A DNA stretch of 64,000 nucleotides from Isoetes taiwanensis (GCA_021234155.1 JAJEKV010000100.1:348116-412115), one strand, 5' to 3'. Counted from the first letter of the stretch, positions 35,461-46,825 are shown. Program-made: numbers and translations. Notes: generated from the letters alone by a model not told the origin.

Positions 35461-35869
35461 TGTTTCTTGTAGGAGATCATAAGGAGTTAGAGAAGCTTGA
35501 AGAACTAGGAAATGGAGATGGAATTTTCAGCCCAGTGATCAATCTTGACACTGATTCTGATGAAGAGCGCATTGCAGATGCGCATGCTCATGCTGATGGC
35601 AGGTCAGAGTGCTTGCATTTGCACGTGGATGTAGACTTGCTGGCTAAAGAGGCAATGATGTCCATTCGTGAATCCAAAGCAGCTCTTGGCAATACCTTAC
35701 AACGCTTACATGAAGCTCTGCATTGCTTAATCTGGATGATCTGAAGGTATCGCTCAAGCAGCGGCGGGTGTTTCGAGGCTATGTGAATCTCATGAGAGCC
35801 ACTCTTATTAGGCACTTGAATGGATTGGAGCGCCTTGCTCGACAATCTTTTCGAACTATGCAAGCTTAG
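35461..35869 (+). CDS. Possible C-terminal exon of the HUH protein or separate ORF
   Basis: After TTTCTTGTAG (acceptor-like, ending 35471), a frame GDHKELEKLEELGNGDG..INLDTDSDEER.. runs to about 35740, then with a one-base shift continues LDDLKVSLKQRRVFRGYVNLMRATLIRHLNGLERLARQ to a stop at 35869. The content is acidic, then strongly helical and basic; it looks coding rather than random. The GTAGCTTG just after codon 470 of the HUH frame could be the donor, but the simple join changes phase, so the true splice pair is unclear. Confidence 0.4.
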
Positions 35870-36756
35870 TGTCCTGTTTGCTTTGTACAGCTGCTTTTCC
35901 CATGCATTGCTCTTGTAACTGAGGCTCCGAGGTGATGGCGGATCCTCCTTTCGATGTCTGTTTCAGTGGTACAGCATGCCCTGTGGTGGTAGTTGTTCGC
36001 CACTCCATATGCATGCAGCTGGCCACTTCTGTTGTGCACGTGTTCTGAACATTGTAATATACAAGCCATGTCTTATTTGCATGTAGAAGTTGGTGTTCGT
36101 TTCCTTCATAGCTGCTGTGTTTTCATAGACGTTGACCATGAGGCATATACCGTTCTGTTGGGGTTTACTTGCACTGTATTTAGAACATAACGGAGAGGTT
36201 TTATATATTGTGGTAGTTTGGCTTTGCCCACGAAGGCTTCTATATGGAATATGAGGTCACCTTCTTTGTTAATTTCAATGTATTCCTTTGTAATCTATCT
36301 AACCTTGGTTCTGAATTTCAATGTATTACTTTGTCATGTACGTATGTTGGGCGTATGGGGAGCAGAGTTGTATACATGGGTGTGAGGTGGAAATTGGACA
36401 ACCGTGGATCTAGCACATTCTAGAGATTATACCTTCATCTAATGGACAAAAAAAAAATTTAACACATAGAGGCATTAACACATGTCATCAACTGCAACTT
36501 GCAACAGGACAACAAGCTCAGCAAAACAATAAAAAACATTTGAAGAGATTTTGCATTTAAAATAATAAAGACGGAAAGAGCAAGAATGATTCAGAATAAT
36601 AAAGAAGAAAACAATAAGAATGGTCTTATCTCACTGAATGATGTAATCATCAATGTTTAAAGAAATGTACTCTACATCCAAAGGGACATCCTAGTATCCT
36701 ACCATCCCAGATGAATAGTATAATCATCAATATTTAAAGAAATGTAATTACATTCA

Positions 36757-36780
36757 TAGAATAGAATAGAATAGAATAGA
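36757..36780. repeat. AGAAT pentanucleotide repeat, about 5 units
   Basis: ATAGAATAGAATAGAATAGAA, same unit as the LINE tails elsewhere in the window. Confidence 0.85.
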
Positions 36781-36880
36781 AACATCCTCCAAAGGACAGA
36801 TTGTGTCTTTTGGATCTTCATCCTTAAAGGAGGCCTCTGTTTCACTACATCTTTTAATTATCCTAGTACTCTTGTTGGCA
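36778..36880 (-). pseudogene. HUH-protein relic, small fragment
   Basis: The stretch ACATCCTCCAAAGGACAGATTG ... GGATCTTCATCCTTAAAGGA matches the relic copy at about 39755-39850 (ACATCCTCCACAGGCCATAA ... GGATCTCCATCCTCAAAGGA), which corresponds to the HUH-strand region. Too short to translate usefully. Confidence 0.4.
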
Positions 36881-37139
36881 GGCAACAAACGGACCTCGGG
36901 ACTTTTTTCACAATTTTCAATCAGGGTAAAAATATTCGGGTAGCCTATTATCTGTCTCTTCTTGGATATATTAATATTTTTACCAAAGGATATTAGATAG
37001 ATAGCTGTTTTAACAAACTTTTAGAACAACAAACTATCGTATGCTTTGAATAGGATATCTATCCATCTCTATATGCCAGAATGTTAGGGAAATTGGTTGA
37101 ATGTTGAGTAAACATGTTGAATGTCAGGTAAAAGTGCGT

Positions 37140-37221
37140 GAATAGAATAGAATAGAATAGAATAGAATAGAATAGAATAGAATAGAATAGAATAGAATAG
37201 AATAGAATAGAATAGAATAGA
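37140..37221. repeat. AGAAT pentanucleotide microsatellite, about 16 units
   Basis: Nearly perfect (AATAG)n ending in AGAGTAGAG. The unit equals the 3' tail of the LINE family seen at 14868 and 38694, so it may mark the end of a heavily decayed LINE copy or have expanded from one. Confidence 0.93.
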
Positions 37222-37321
37222 GTAGAGAAATTGACATGAGGCAAAAATTTATTGATATTTATAAAAAGAAACAGCGCCACATATCAAGGTTCAATTGGCA
37301 GATAAGAAGGAATTTAACCTA

Positions 37322-37323
<2 letters not shown>

Positions 37324-37361
<38 letters not shown>

Positions 37362-37560
37362 TAATGGGGCTTCCCCCTTGTTTTATTTCATTTTGTTTAT
37401 AATGGGGCCTTGTCTCCTTGTTTGTTTTGGGCTTAATGCCCTGCTCGTTATACTATCCCATAGCTCTTTGTGGTCTCTCTGGATGTTAAAGGCTTCTCTC
37501 TCTATCTATCTTCTTAACTTTTTACTCTTAATCTCAATACTTTGATTCAAGGCCAGATTC
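37324..37560 (+). mobile_element. 32-base T tract followed by LINE 3'-UTR-like sequence
   Basis: A run of 32 T (37324-37355) precedes TAATGGGG repeats and TGTGGTCTCTCTGGATGTTAAAGG (about 37466-37490), which resembles the LINE 3' UTR motif TTGGTCTTCATGGATGTTAAAAG at 17352. Weak but consistent with another LINE remnant. Confidence 0.4.
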
Positions 37561-38693
37561 CACATACTGAACTATGCATATAGTGGAGTATGGTAGGATT
37601 CCATTATGGGCATATTTGCTACGGAAAGTAACGACAAAACAACCAATCCATAGCTCTAAAGGCTATAACAAGAACATGCCACATGCAATGTATAAACTCT
37701 CTAAATAGAAGAAATTATATGGCAAAGTGCAACTAAAAGTTGTAAACATCACATTCAGTACCTAAACTTTGATGTGAGTATAGTGGCATTTAACTTCCAC
37801 TTGACTATAATGGAATTCTACCAGCTCTGTCTGATATTTCAACTTTTAGTTGCTAGTAAGGGGAATGGCCTTGTTGGCCATATGAAGTGCTCTTCCAAGT
37901 TGACACCTCAGAAGTGGCCATCTAAGCACCACTTGGGGCAGTTTCAACCCTTGATCTCAAATGCCATAGAATACAAGAAGTAAAATGATGGGTAATAAAT
38001 GTGTCATAAGCGTGATGCTGGGTAGAAGAAGAAGAGGGGATTAATGCTTCCCTTGAGTGGCGTAATAACCCATGAAGTGGGTTCTTGTGTAGACTCGCTT
38101 AAATCACAGGTTGAGAAATTTAGCTCCATTTTAGCCCCACGATCAAGAACAAATATGATAATCAGCGAGTAGATCAGTTTCAAGAGGATATCAATATAAT
38201 CTCCCAATGCCTAATCTCCTATTGTGATGTGATCATCCTTTTAACAGCTCAAGATCTAGGAGCCTATTGTTCTTGATAAATTGTGATTTCATAAAGATCT
38301 TCTAAAGTATGGTTGGCTGACAAGGGCTGAATTTGGCGCCTAAGTGGACGAATATTTAGGAATTTTAGCTTATTTGTTTAGCAAAATTGTATGCAATAGT
38401 TTTTGCCGCAATTTACTTTAGAATGATAGTTAACTATATATTCTCCACTAGTTATCTTTGAACTTCTTGTTTTCAATATTGACATTTCTTCTCATGGGCA
38501 AATGTTGGTAATATCTTTTTTCTTCTTTTCAAAGCCAAACAACCATGCTTGCACTTATTAAGATTGTGTAATAAACCATTTTAAAACTTTGACTTGTATT
38601 CTAACCCCTTTAAATTTCTTTCATGTTGGTGGTAATTTATGGGTGTATTGGAAGTAACTCAATGATGTGAAAGATAACCAAAAGATTAAAAGA

Positions 38694-39180
38694 ATAGAAT
38701 AGAATAGAACGTATTTCTATCGTCCGTTTAGACCAATTCGCCTATGGGACCCAAACAAAGAGGGCAGATGTGGATAAGAATAAAATAGATTTTAAACGCC
38801 CACGAAGACCAAGAGGTCATGAGACCCATACAATGGACTAGTACAACAATTAGTATTAGGATTGGGCTCGCTTGAAACCGTCAAATCTCCTTATAGGCTT
38901 TTCATTCAACTCAGCACTTTTCTACAATGGTTTAGAGTGGGTAGTTGCACATTTGTAAGCTACCCACCAAAAAAAATAAAAAACATAGGAAATATCCAGT
39001 TATATCACCTGGACCTCAAAAATAAAATTTCTACAGAGGTCAACTTGTGTATCTACCGAGAACTTATCGCCGGGATTAAAAAACCTCGCTCTTCTGGGTT
39101 TTTGAGGAAAAACACTAGCATAAGACCTTGTCAAGGGACTTGGACAAAAGGTACGGTTGCAAAAAATGCAGCCACAAAAT
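38694..39180 (-). mobile_element. LINE 3' end relic (minus strand) with AGAAT tail
   Basis: The tail AGAATAGAATAGAATAGAA at 38691-38709 is followed by GACCAATTCGCCTATGGGACCC, then a second partly duplicated block AAACGCCCACGAAGACCAAGAGGTCATGAGACCCATACAATGGACTAGTACAA and GGGATTAAAAAACC. These match the 3' UTR of the copy at 14868-15100. It may be two nested or tandem 3' ends. Confidence 0.65.
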
Positions 39181-39499
39181 AAAACCCATGATGCAAGGAG
39201 AAACTGGAGCCGTGCACCCCACTGTACCTTCACATCACCAACACTAGAACACAATGATAAGAAAACGACAACCTCAAAAGGCGAGGATTAGAGCACGTGG
39301 TGATCGCTGCAGACGACACCAACAACATGAGCTATACCGATGAGATCCAAAGGGACATCAAAGAACCATTAGTACCCTTCATATCATAGGAACGCTATGA
39401 ACAATGCGAGAGAAGAAAACAAATGGGAAAGAATTCCATATATACCAACAGAGAGGTTAGGTTAGAGGGGATACAAAGTTTACTTTCAATGTCATCTTC

Positions 39500-39845
39500 C
39501 TCAATTTATAAAAAACATGACTATGGCGCAGCTTCTTAACATCTTTCAAATAGTAGCCTATCATTCCTTTGGAAATAATGAAGCTTAGAATCCTTGAGGG
39601 CTTTATATATAATGAGACAACTAGTTGGCTTCACAATTTTCCAACCAAAGAAGTCCTTCAATGTTTTATTCAGAGAAGCAGCACTAGAAGCAACGATCTT
39701 CAGAACAATGCACCATGCTAGACATTTATTTGAAGAAATATTCTTTAGATTCCCAGAGACATCCTCCACAGGCCATAATATATTTCTTGGATCTCCATCC
39801 TCAAAGGAAACATCTATCACGCGCTCTGTCTTTTTATCATCCTAA
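39500..39845 (-). pseudogene. HUH-protein relic
   Basis: Minus-strand reading: LNKTLKDFFGWKIVKPTSCLIIYKALKDSKLHYF aligns with LRLKKALGWDTHKPAGGVILCKALKDTKMHCY of the intact protein; after a frameshift GMIGYYLKDVKKLRHSH follows, keeping the YxxK nuclease motif. Upstream, where HLHVQ should be, the sequence is unrecognisable (VSFEDGDPRNILWPVEDV). Dead copy. Confidence 0.8.
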
Positions 39846-40139
39846 TATATTCTTTTATGCTTTTCCACTCTCTCTATGCATTTCATTCTCACATGTACCA
39901 TAGATAATAATAGCGACATAACTGCGGATGCAACGTGTAGAAATCGTAGTGCTGCATGGACTCCAATATTTTGAATATAAGCAGAACAATTTGCATTGCC
40001 CATCCAGTAGAGAAAGAAAATGACATGTTTTGATCACCTTGATTACAATACCAAGGCTAGTTCAACTTCTTAGACAATTGATAATTCCTAAAGTGAATTC
40101 TAACATACCATTTTTCTTCATTTGCATTGTACTTAGCAC

Positions 40140-40400
40140 CATGTTTACCTTGAATTATATCTTCCTCAGTGACATTATGAAAGACATGACTATGGTGCAA
40201 CTTAGCATATCATTCATTGGAAATGATGGAGCTTAGAACCTTTGTGGGCTTTACAAATAATGAGACATCTAGTTAGCTTCTCATTTCCCCAACCAAAAAA
40301 ATCCTTCAACATTTTATTCATAGAAGTAGCACAAGAAGCAATAACCTTAAGAACACACTATACATGCAAATACTTTAACTTTGATCCACATTCTAAACTA
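40140..40400 (-). pseudogene. HUH-protein relic, second tandem copy
   Basis: DNA similar to 39500-39720 in the same orientation, about 640 bp away: minus-strand reading gives KMLKDFFGWGNEKLTRCLIICKAHKGSKLHHF, then a frameshift and a degraded nuclease-tyrosine region. The pair probably arose by tandem duplication. Confidence 0.7.
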
Positions 40401-41381
40401 ACGCACTATGCTAGACATTTTACTGTTAGAAATCCACTTGCTTTCTCATAGAATCAGGGTTCAATGTCTTGCTTGCTTGAAGTCAAAGTCACATCCAAGA
40501 ACTGTTGTCTTATGGCTTATATATTTTTCCCTTTCCCTTTTTATTTCTATGACTCTTCCGAGCTCCATTTGTGATGGCTTTGCAGCAACCTTGACTACAT
40601 TCCTCATTCCAACTGGTCAGGATTTTATTTAGGTGCTCCAATTAGTTAAATATAGAGACATTAAGTGGAGCCTTGCCACATCAGCAAGGATGATCAAAAC
40701 GTTAGCTTTGAGCTACAATGTTCATAACTTTAGAAAGACAAGCTTTCATTATTTGATTTGGTAGCTAGTAAGAAAAGATTCGACCCTCTCTCTTGTAAGA
40801 AAGAAGGATCCAAGATCAATGAAAATGAATCTTAAATCTTACAAAATAGATCAAATATGTCACTAAAACATGTAGATCACTATGAAATATAACAAAAACT
40901 ATATTAAATTGAAAAGAACACCTGGCATTCCAAAAGCATTACCTACTTGTCCCATTCATTACCTTCTACTTTGGTAAACCAAGCAAATATCTCCAGAATT
41001 TTGGCCTAGATATAGCCCATGTGCCTCCAACTCAGCATGCATTGTTTTTAACTAAGCCAGGTGCAAAAATCTATCTCCGTCTAAGCCAGTAGTGAGAATC
41101 TACACGTATCACCAAGTGCTTGAACAACAGTCAGCCAGAAATCATGCGTTAAATGCTTCTTATATATACTTGCCCTTTGTTCTCGCATTGTTTAGAATAA
41201 TATATTGTTAAAAATAATCAATTTTTCTTTATTACTTATTTTCAAAGAAAACTTTGATCTCTTCGTGCTTTTTGCTGGACAATTTTCATACATTTACTCG
41301 CATTCTAGTGTGCTGGCAGAAGGCACTCAGTGCATTGAGGTGTTGTGGCATACTTGCTGGACTGTGTGCTAAGGGATCCAC
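40401..41381. other. Non-coding interval with no recognised gene
   Basis: AT-rich, no coding signal or repeat that I can support. Confidence 0.45.
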
Positions 41382-41750
41382 ATGCTCTGCTTATATCAGC
41401 AGCCAAATGATATGGTGAGAAAATCGGGGCCCCTCATCTCCACACTGCATTTGCAACTTTTCAAGGTCCCCAACTACGTTATCCATTCCCACAGATTCTC
41501 TCTAGGGACTGTGTCAAAAGCCTTCGCGAAATCAACAAAACAACAATACAGACCTTATTTCGTATTGATCTTGTTGCATGTCACCAGTTAAGTGCTCCTT
41601 GTTGGTGGACACCTGTGGAAAATAATCTTCCACTTTGTGCCTCAATTCATCCATTAACTCAACGACGTTGGAGGTTAGCAGGAATCTTGACAGTTGCAGC
41701 ATGGTATGATTCTGGCCAGTTAGCGACATGGCAAATCTTTCAAACAAAAT
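41382..41750 (-). pseudogene. LINE reverse-transcriptase fragment
   Basis: Minus-strand frames read CCFVDFAKAFDTVPRENLWEWIT, the conserved (F)xDFxKAFDTVxR block of LINE reverse transcriptase, preceded by STNKEHLTGDMQQDQYEIRS. Two frameshifts and a stop. Confidence 0.75.
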
Positions 41751-41849
41751 TCTTATTGTCTCAATGGGACAGATCTATTTGGCAAAAGGTTGCTAGTACT
41801 CTGCAATTGGTTGCTCCAGATATGCTATTGAAGGGTGCATGTGGATTTC

Positions 41850-42125
41850 CCAGTATAGGCTGGTTATCAATGGTGATATCCTTCCGCCATCCACTAAGTG
41901 GTCCCTTCAGCTCCCACCTCCTAGTTGGAGACGTATGTGGACTTGGGCTTGGGATAAACTACTTCATCTTAAGGTGGCTGTGTTTTGATAGCAGATTCTT
42001 CACAGATGCCCTCGTGTGAATGTGCTCGTCCACAGATTCAATCCTCGAGTGTCAGCATTCTGCCCACTGTGCAAGCAAGGGGACGAGATTATTGAGCATT
42101 GTTAGAGTTCTATCAAGTATACCTT
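41850..42125 (+). pseudogene. LINE ORF2 C-terminal zinc-binding (zf-RVT-like) fragment
   Basis: Plus-strand frames contain WTWAWDKLLHLKVAVF, ILHRCPRVNVLVHRF and FCPLCKQGDEIIEHC, the C-x2-C...E-H-C pattern of zf-RVT domains that end plant LINE ORF2. Opposite in direction to the adjacent reverse-transcriptase fragment, so these are separate insertions or an inversion. Confidence 0.7.
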
Positions 42126-43036
42126 TTTCGTCATGCAGTTTCGGTTGCAGTTGCTAAATGACTTCTTCTTTTTTCTGCATTTGATTTTTCTTCTACAACT
42201 AAATTCACTCACATCTCATTCAACATATGGCACATGCATTCCTTTGATCCTTAATTAAGACTATTTGGCCTTCAATCATCTGAATGTTTTACAACAATCG
42301 CCTTCATTGATTCCAGTTAACAAAACCTTTAGTCTCAAACGCATTTGAGGAATTTTTCGTTACATCTTTTCTTGTTACAAACAGGAGTATCTTCTTTCAT
42401 GTTTATCCTGTAGCACTTATATTTTATAATTTGCAGCACTTGTACTAATATTATGTTCTCACGATTCCTTTTGCCGATGTGCAATTCGTTGATGAGAAAG
42501 TATATGCTAACTATTTTCTAATCTCGTTGCACATGGCCTCACCTTAAATAAGTATTTTTATTGGAGAAACAGGTTGTGAGGCACCGAGAGCTTTCCACAT
42601 CCAAGTGACGGAGGCTTGTCCGAGGCGACAATGAAACATTAGCACGCAAAAGCAAGCCAAAGCAGTTTCCAACTCAGACAGGCATCAGGCCACCTTAGGT
42701 CGACCAATGCTAAAACCGCAAGGACACTCAGATACTCATCTTCACCATCTACTTGTCCCACATAGGATATTGTGATGTCGCTCGAAGAGCAACGGGAATA
42801 AAGGATTAAATGTCATAATATGGGTCCAAGGCCTAACAACGGAGATACATGGAGCTCACAAGAAGATCCAGACAATGGTCCTCTTTAAAATTGGCTTTCA
42901 TATTCATGTACACATTATCAGGGCATCCCAGCTGAGACTTGGACGTCATAGCCAACCAAGTATTATGAAATTCATAGTGGCAGATGCTATAGTAATACTC
43001 TGCAAGACAATAAAATAAAAAGACACCTCTTGTTAT
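42126..43036. other. Non-coding interval with no recognised gene
   Basis: No supported gene or repeat. Confidence 0.45.
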
Positions 43037-43163
43037 GTAGAACGGAATGGGGGAAGCCATTCTTGCTTCCCCCTGACCTGCAGAATCTAAGAGCGCCGTG
43101 TAGGCGCGACCGGATTCTGCAGGTCAGGGGCAAGCAAGAATGGCTGACCCCATTCCGTTCTAC
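43037..43163. repeat. Foldback element: inverted repeat with about 50-bp arms
   Basis: The arm from GTAGAACGGAATGGGG through CTGACCTGCAGAATC pairs with GATTCTGCAGGTCAG through CCCCATTCCGTTCTAC, interrupted by a 25-bp centre that is itself partly palindromic (GCGCCGTGTAGGCGC). Just outside, GACGTCAAGGTAAG (43164) is mirrored by CTTACCTTGACGT (about 43264), giving a second, wider dyad. GC content is higher than the surroundings. Confidence 0.9.
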
Positions 43164-43913
43164 GACGTCAAGGTAAGATGAAAACCGGATTCTACAGGTT
43201 TGCTCAAGCCATTTGTCATTCTGGACAAGAATGAATCAAGAAAACGTCGGAAGACTCATCCACTTACCTTGACGTATGTGGACTATGACCGCACACACTA
43301 CATCAAGAGTCGCGTCGATGAGAGCTGGTACATGTAAGAGGCATGTAAATACTGGTGCCACTGCTGCATTAGCTCATGGTAAGGTACAGATTTTTCATCC
43401 GCTTACCATATTGTGACAGTATCTACGGCGCCACAGCTGCTGATGTAAATGCGACTACTTCTACTGCTACTGCTACTGTGCTGCTGATGAAAGTACAACT
43501 AATGTGGCAACTGCAACCACTCGCGGCACTGCTACCTCATTTGCATATGCCACAAATAGCAGGATTGTATATACATTTGGTCTTGTGGAATTGTTGGGGC
43601 TTTCTATGGTAGAAGTGGGATAGCTGAAATTCTATAGCCAGGGATATGGATTTAAAAATGTCGATCTGAGGATGGTGGATCTACCATACTATCATCATTA
43701 TTCATTGCTCAATGAGTGCATGGGCAAGCGGGGATATGGCAGAATAGCATGTTTTTATAAGACATCACTGACACCTTCAAATTTTTTACACGAGATAGAC
43801 AGGCAAAATTGCTACATGTGGATACTGGTACAAAACCAATGTGGGAACCCTCTTTATATGGTTGCATGTTATTTTCCACGTGCAGACTCCAATTCTATCA
43901 CATACATTCTGTG
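43164..43913. other. Non-coding interval with no recognised gene
   Basis: Apart from the outer dyad of the foldback (to about 43277) and an ACTGCT-type trinucleotide run near 43450-43480, nothing is recognised. Confidence 0.45.
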
Positions 43914-43998
43914 ACGACCATACGGATATGCATACGTATGATACGGATATTCGTATCATACGAACATTATACTCGTATATACAAAAGATGGTCGTCAT
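43914..43998. repeat. Nested palindrome resembling the start of the gypsy LTR
   Basis: TGTGACGACCATACGGAT opens it and ATGGTCGTCA closes it, with an inner CGTATGATACG/CGTATCATACG stem. The first bases resemble the element A and B LTR start (TGTGACGTTCC then ATACG-rich dyad), so it could be an LTR stub; equally it may be an independent palindrome. Confidence 0.5.
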
Positions 43999-43999
43999 A

Positions 44000-44100
44000 T
44001 GGATGCAAAAGGGTAGTTACACAAGACAAGGTTTGAACTTGCAACCTTTCAGTTGCGAGTCACACACCTTTGCCAAGTGCGTTACCAATATTTGTTGAAG
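44000..44100 (-). mobile_element. tRNA-derived SINE-like sequence
   Basis: The minus strand reads TGGTAACGCACTTGG (A-box-like, 44087-44073), GTGTGTGACTCGCAAC, and GTTGCAAGTTCAAACC (B box, 44045-44030), the pol III promoter arrangement with normal spacing. The clover-leaf acceptor stem is not evident, so it is more likely a SINE head than a tRNA gene. Confidence 0.5.
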
Positions 44101-45695
44101 ACGTTCCCATGACACATTCAAATGTAGATAGACTAGACCCATATGTCGATCTTTATGGTGATATTAACAACACGTGCAATTGGGACATGTATTGTTAGTT
44201 GGAGAATTCAAGGCACGCACAACAACAGAGCAACTAACAAAGTTTAACCCTCTGGCCATAGATATATTACAACTTCAAATGACAAAAGATCTTTGGCCAC
44301 GCACATCAACTGACGATGGCCATCCTATTATGTGATTCGGAAGGCAGTTGCTTCAGTTGCAAAATCTTAACTTGATTATTTTGTTACGGCTCGATGCCGG
44401 CTTGGGGGAGCGGCACAGGCATGATGCAACACAAGTTATTATTCCTAGGCTAGTAGTTAAATGTAAGGGCAATTCCTTATAATACTTCAAATGTAGGAGC
44501 ATTAATATATTAAAGCATAAGGTCCAATGGTTTAAATTAATAAAGGGGCGTGGCTGGTAACGGCCCGCGACCCCTTCACGTCGAAATAATCAGAGGTTGC
44601 ATCAGAGCCTCCGGAAACTAATGAAAAGGGCCGAATCCATCCAGATAAAGGCTGAATCTGGGATACTACAACTCGAATCCCTGTTATTAGCTTGTATCTT
44701 CCTTTTTAGAATGATATTTTTACTCAGAAAAGGACCAAGCGGAAATAGGTAATCTGGCTTTATAAATACAACCGTTTCCTTCTCTTGTGTTCATAGAAAT
44801 TCGGCTTTGCGCTTTAAGAACTCCTGCACCTTGCTGTAGTTAGTGTGAACAGACCTGTCTCATATATTCTTAAGTCATTTGGTTGCAGTCCTAAGCAAGT
44901 AACCATTAGGGCGGATTTGAGGTCTGAAAATGGCCCATATCTTGGATGCCAGAATTCCACGTCATGTTTCTCGCGACCAATGATGTTTGCGCATTTTTTT
45001 CCAAAGTCAGTATTAGTTGGCAAGTAGAAAGAGGAGCAGGCTTACTTGGCATCCACATGGCAAAATTTCATAGGACATGTTTGTGCATTCATTGCAACCA
45101 CATTAATGGCCTGCATTTTTCGAAAATCGTATCGCGGACCAAAATAATGGCTACTTTTCCCGCCTACTGTGCACATGCCCACATGCACCAACCACCTTAT
45201 CAAATTTTGGCACCAAGATTTCCATTGTTCACATTAGCGCCGCTACGTGCATCCTCTCCGCTTTCGCTCTTCATTTGGAATCCAAGTCTCCAATAGTATC
45301 TGTGTTTTTGCGGAGCGAGCATAGAGTTAAGCAACAATGGCGAGGCGATGTGCGGACAAGCAAACGTACGTTACATGCCATGTTTTTACTGCCCAAATTT
45401 TCATTCTGAAGTTTTCCTACTTTTCAGCTCTTCCCATTCATCGTATTGCTCCCTGCCATTCATTTTTGCCTCATATAGACTTGAATCTGGTTATTTTGCA
45501 GCAAATGTCCCTGTCTTTCTATCAGAAACATCAAGGCAGCTGCACTCTTTTCCAGTCTAGGATATCTTAGCTCAGTATCAGACCACATTTTGCTGGCAAA
45601 AGCAATAACATGGTCTTTTTGTAGCAATGCAACACCAATTGCCCTTTTAGTGACACTAATATAGGCTTTGAAAGGCTTTTCTAAGTCTGGGGGCT
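44101..45695. other. Non-coding interval with no recognised gene
   Basis: No supported gene. Short open frames (around 44946 and 45337) show no family signature. Confidence 0.45.
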
Positions 45696-46220
45696 TTAGC
45701 AGAATAGAATGGCAGATGGCATTGATGATTCTATCAAAGGATTCTTGACATTCTTCTCAACCAGAATATGTTTGCTTTCACTCTTGGAGAATTTCCCAAC
45801 CTTTGTGAGGTTAGAAATTGGATTCATAGTGTGTGAGAAGTGAGGGACATACATTCTCAGAAAACTAGTCATTCCCATGAAGCATTTTACCTACTTGAGT
45901 ATTTTTGGAGGGGCTAGCTTCTTCAAAGCCTCAATTTTAGCTTCTGCTACCTGAATGCCTTTTGTAGACACTACATGTCCAAGCAATTCTCCTCTTGAGC
46001 AGAAAAAGACACATTTCTTTGGGTTTAAACTGACACCTCCTTTCCTGCACAAGGTAAATAATTTAGTTAGAAAATCAAAATGATCTGTGAGGGAAGTTCC
46101 TAAGCAAAGATCATCCAAGAAGACACAAAATGCATTTGAAGGCATATCCTTGAAAATAGTGTCCACGGCCCTTTGGAAAGTTGCAGACGCATTCATTAAT
46201 CCAAAGGGCATTCTCTTCAT
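45696..46220 (-). pseudogene. Ty3/gypsy reverse-transcriptase fragment (C-terminal half)
   Basis: Minus-strand reading: MPFGLMNASATFQRAVDTIF, FCVFLDDLCLGT (active site LDDL in place of the usual YxDD context), HFDFLTKLFTLCRKGGVSLNPKKC, ELLGHVVSTKGI, IEALKKLAPP, and after a stop MTSFLRMYVPHFSHTMNPISNLTK, the connection region. It belongs to a different gypsy lineage from elements A and B. Confidence 0.85.
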
Positions 46221-46320
46221 TTATCGGCCACTTAGGCCAAAGCTCCTTTTAGAGTGAATAATAATCAAGTTTTTGGAATATATGTATATGATGATGATAT
46301 ATGTGTATAAACTTGTAATT

Positions 46321-46825
46321 CACTTATAGAGAAACCGGATGTAAGTTCTCAGCTTCATCCTCAATTACTTGATCTTTTGGAAAGATACAAGGATGTGTTT
46401 CCCGAGGGGTTGCTTATAGGGTCACCTCCGTCAAGGGGAGTGGAGCATGAGGTTGATCTTGAGCTTGGAACTAAACCTATGGCAAGAGCACCTTACCGCT
46501 TGAGTCCTCTGGAATTAGAGGAAGTAAAAAAAAAAAGTTAAGGAGTTGCTTGAAAAGGGGTTTATCTAGCCAAGTAAGTCTCCTTTTGCGGTTCCAGTGT
46601 TGCTGGTTAAGAAGAAGGATGAAACTATGTGCATGTGCATCGATTAGCGTGTTCTTAACAAAGCAACAATTAAGGATAGATATCCTTTACCACTGATTGA
46701 TGATATCTTAGATCGCTTAGGTGGTGCAACTTGGCTCACCAAAATTGATCTAAGGAGTGGATATCATCAAATTAAGATCCATGCGGGTGATGAACCAAAG
46801 ACTGCCTTTCAAACTCATCAAGGCA
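46321..46825 (+). pseudogene. Ty3/gypsy reverse-transcriptase fragment (N-terminal half)
   Basis: Plus-strand frames read [82 protein letters not shown] and [14 protein letters not shown], the first half of a gypsy reverse transcriptase, with several stops and shifts. It stops just before the position where the opposite-strand fragment at 45696-46220 begins. Confidence 0.85.

Noticed and set aside
41382-42125. One continuous LINE ORF2
   Set aside because: The reverse-transcriptase block is on the minus strand and the zinc-binding block on the plus strand, so they cannot belong to one uninterrupted copy.
44000-44100. Functional tRNA gene
   Set aside because: A and B boxes are present but no acceptor stem or clear anticodon arm; better explained as a SINE head.
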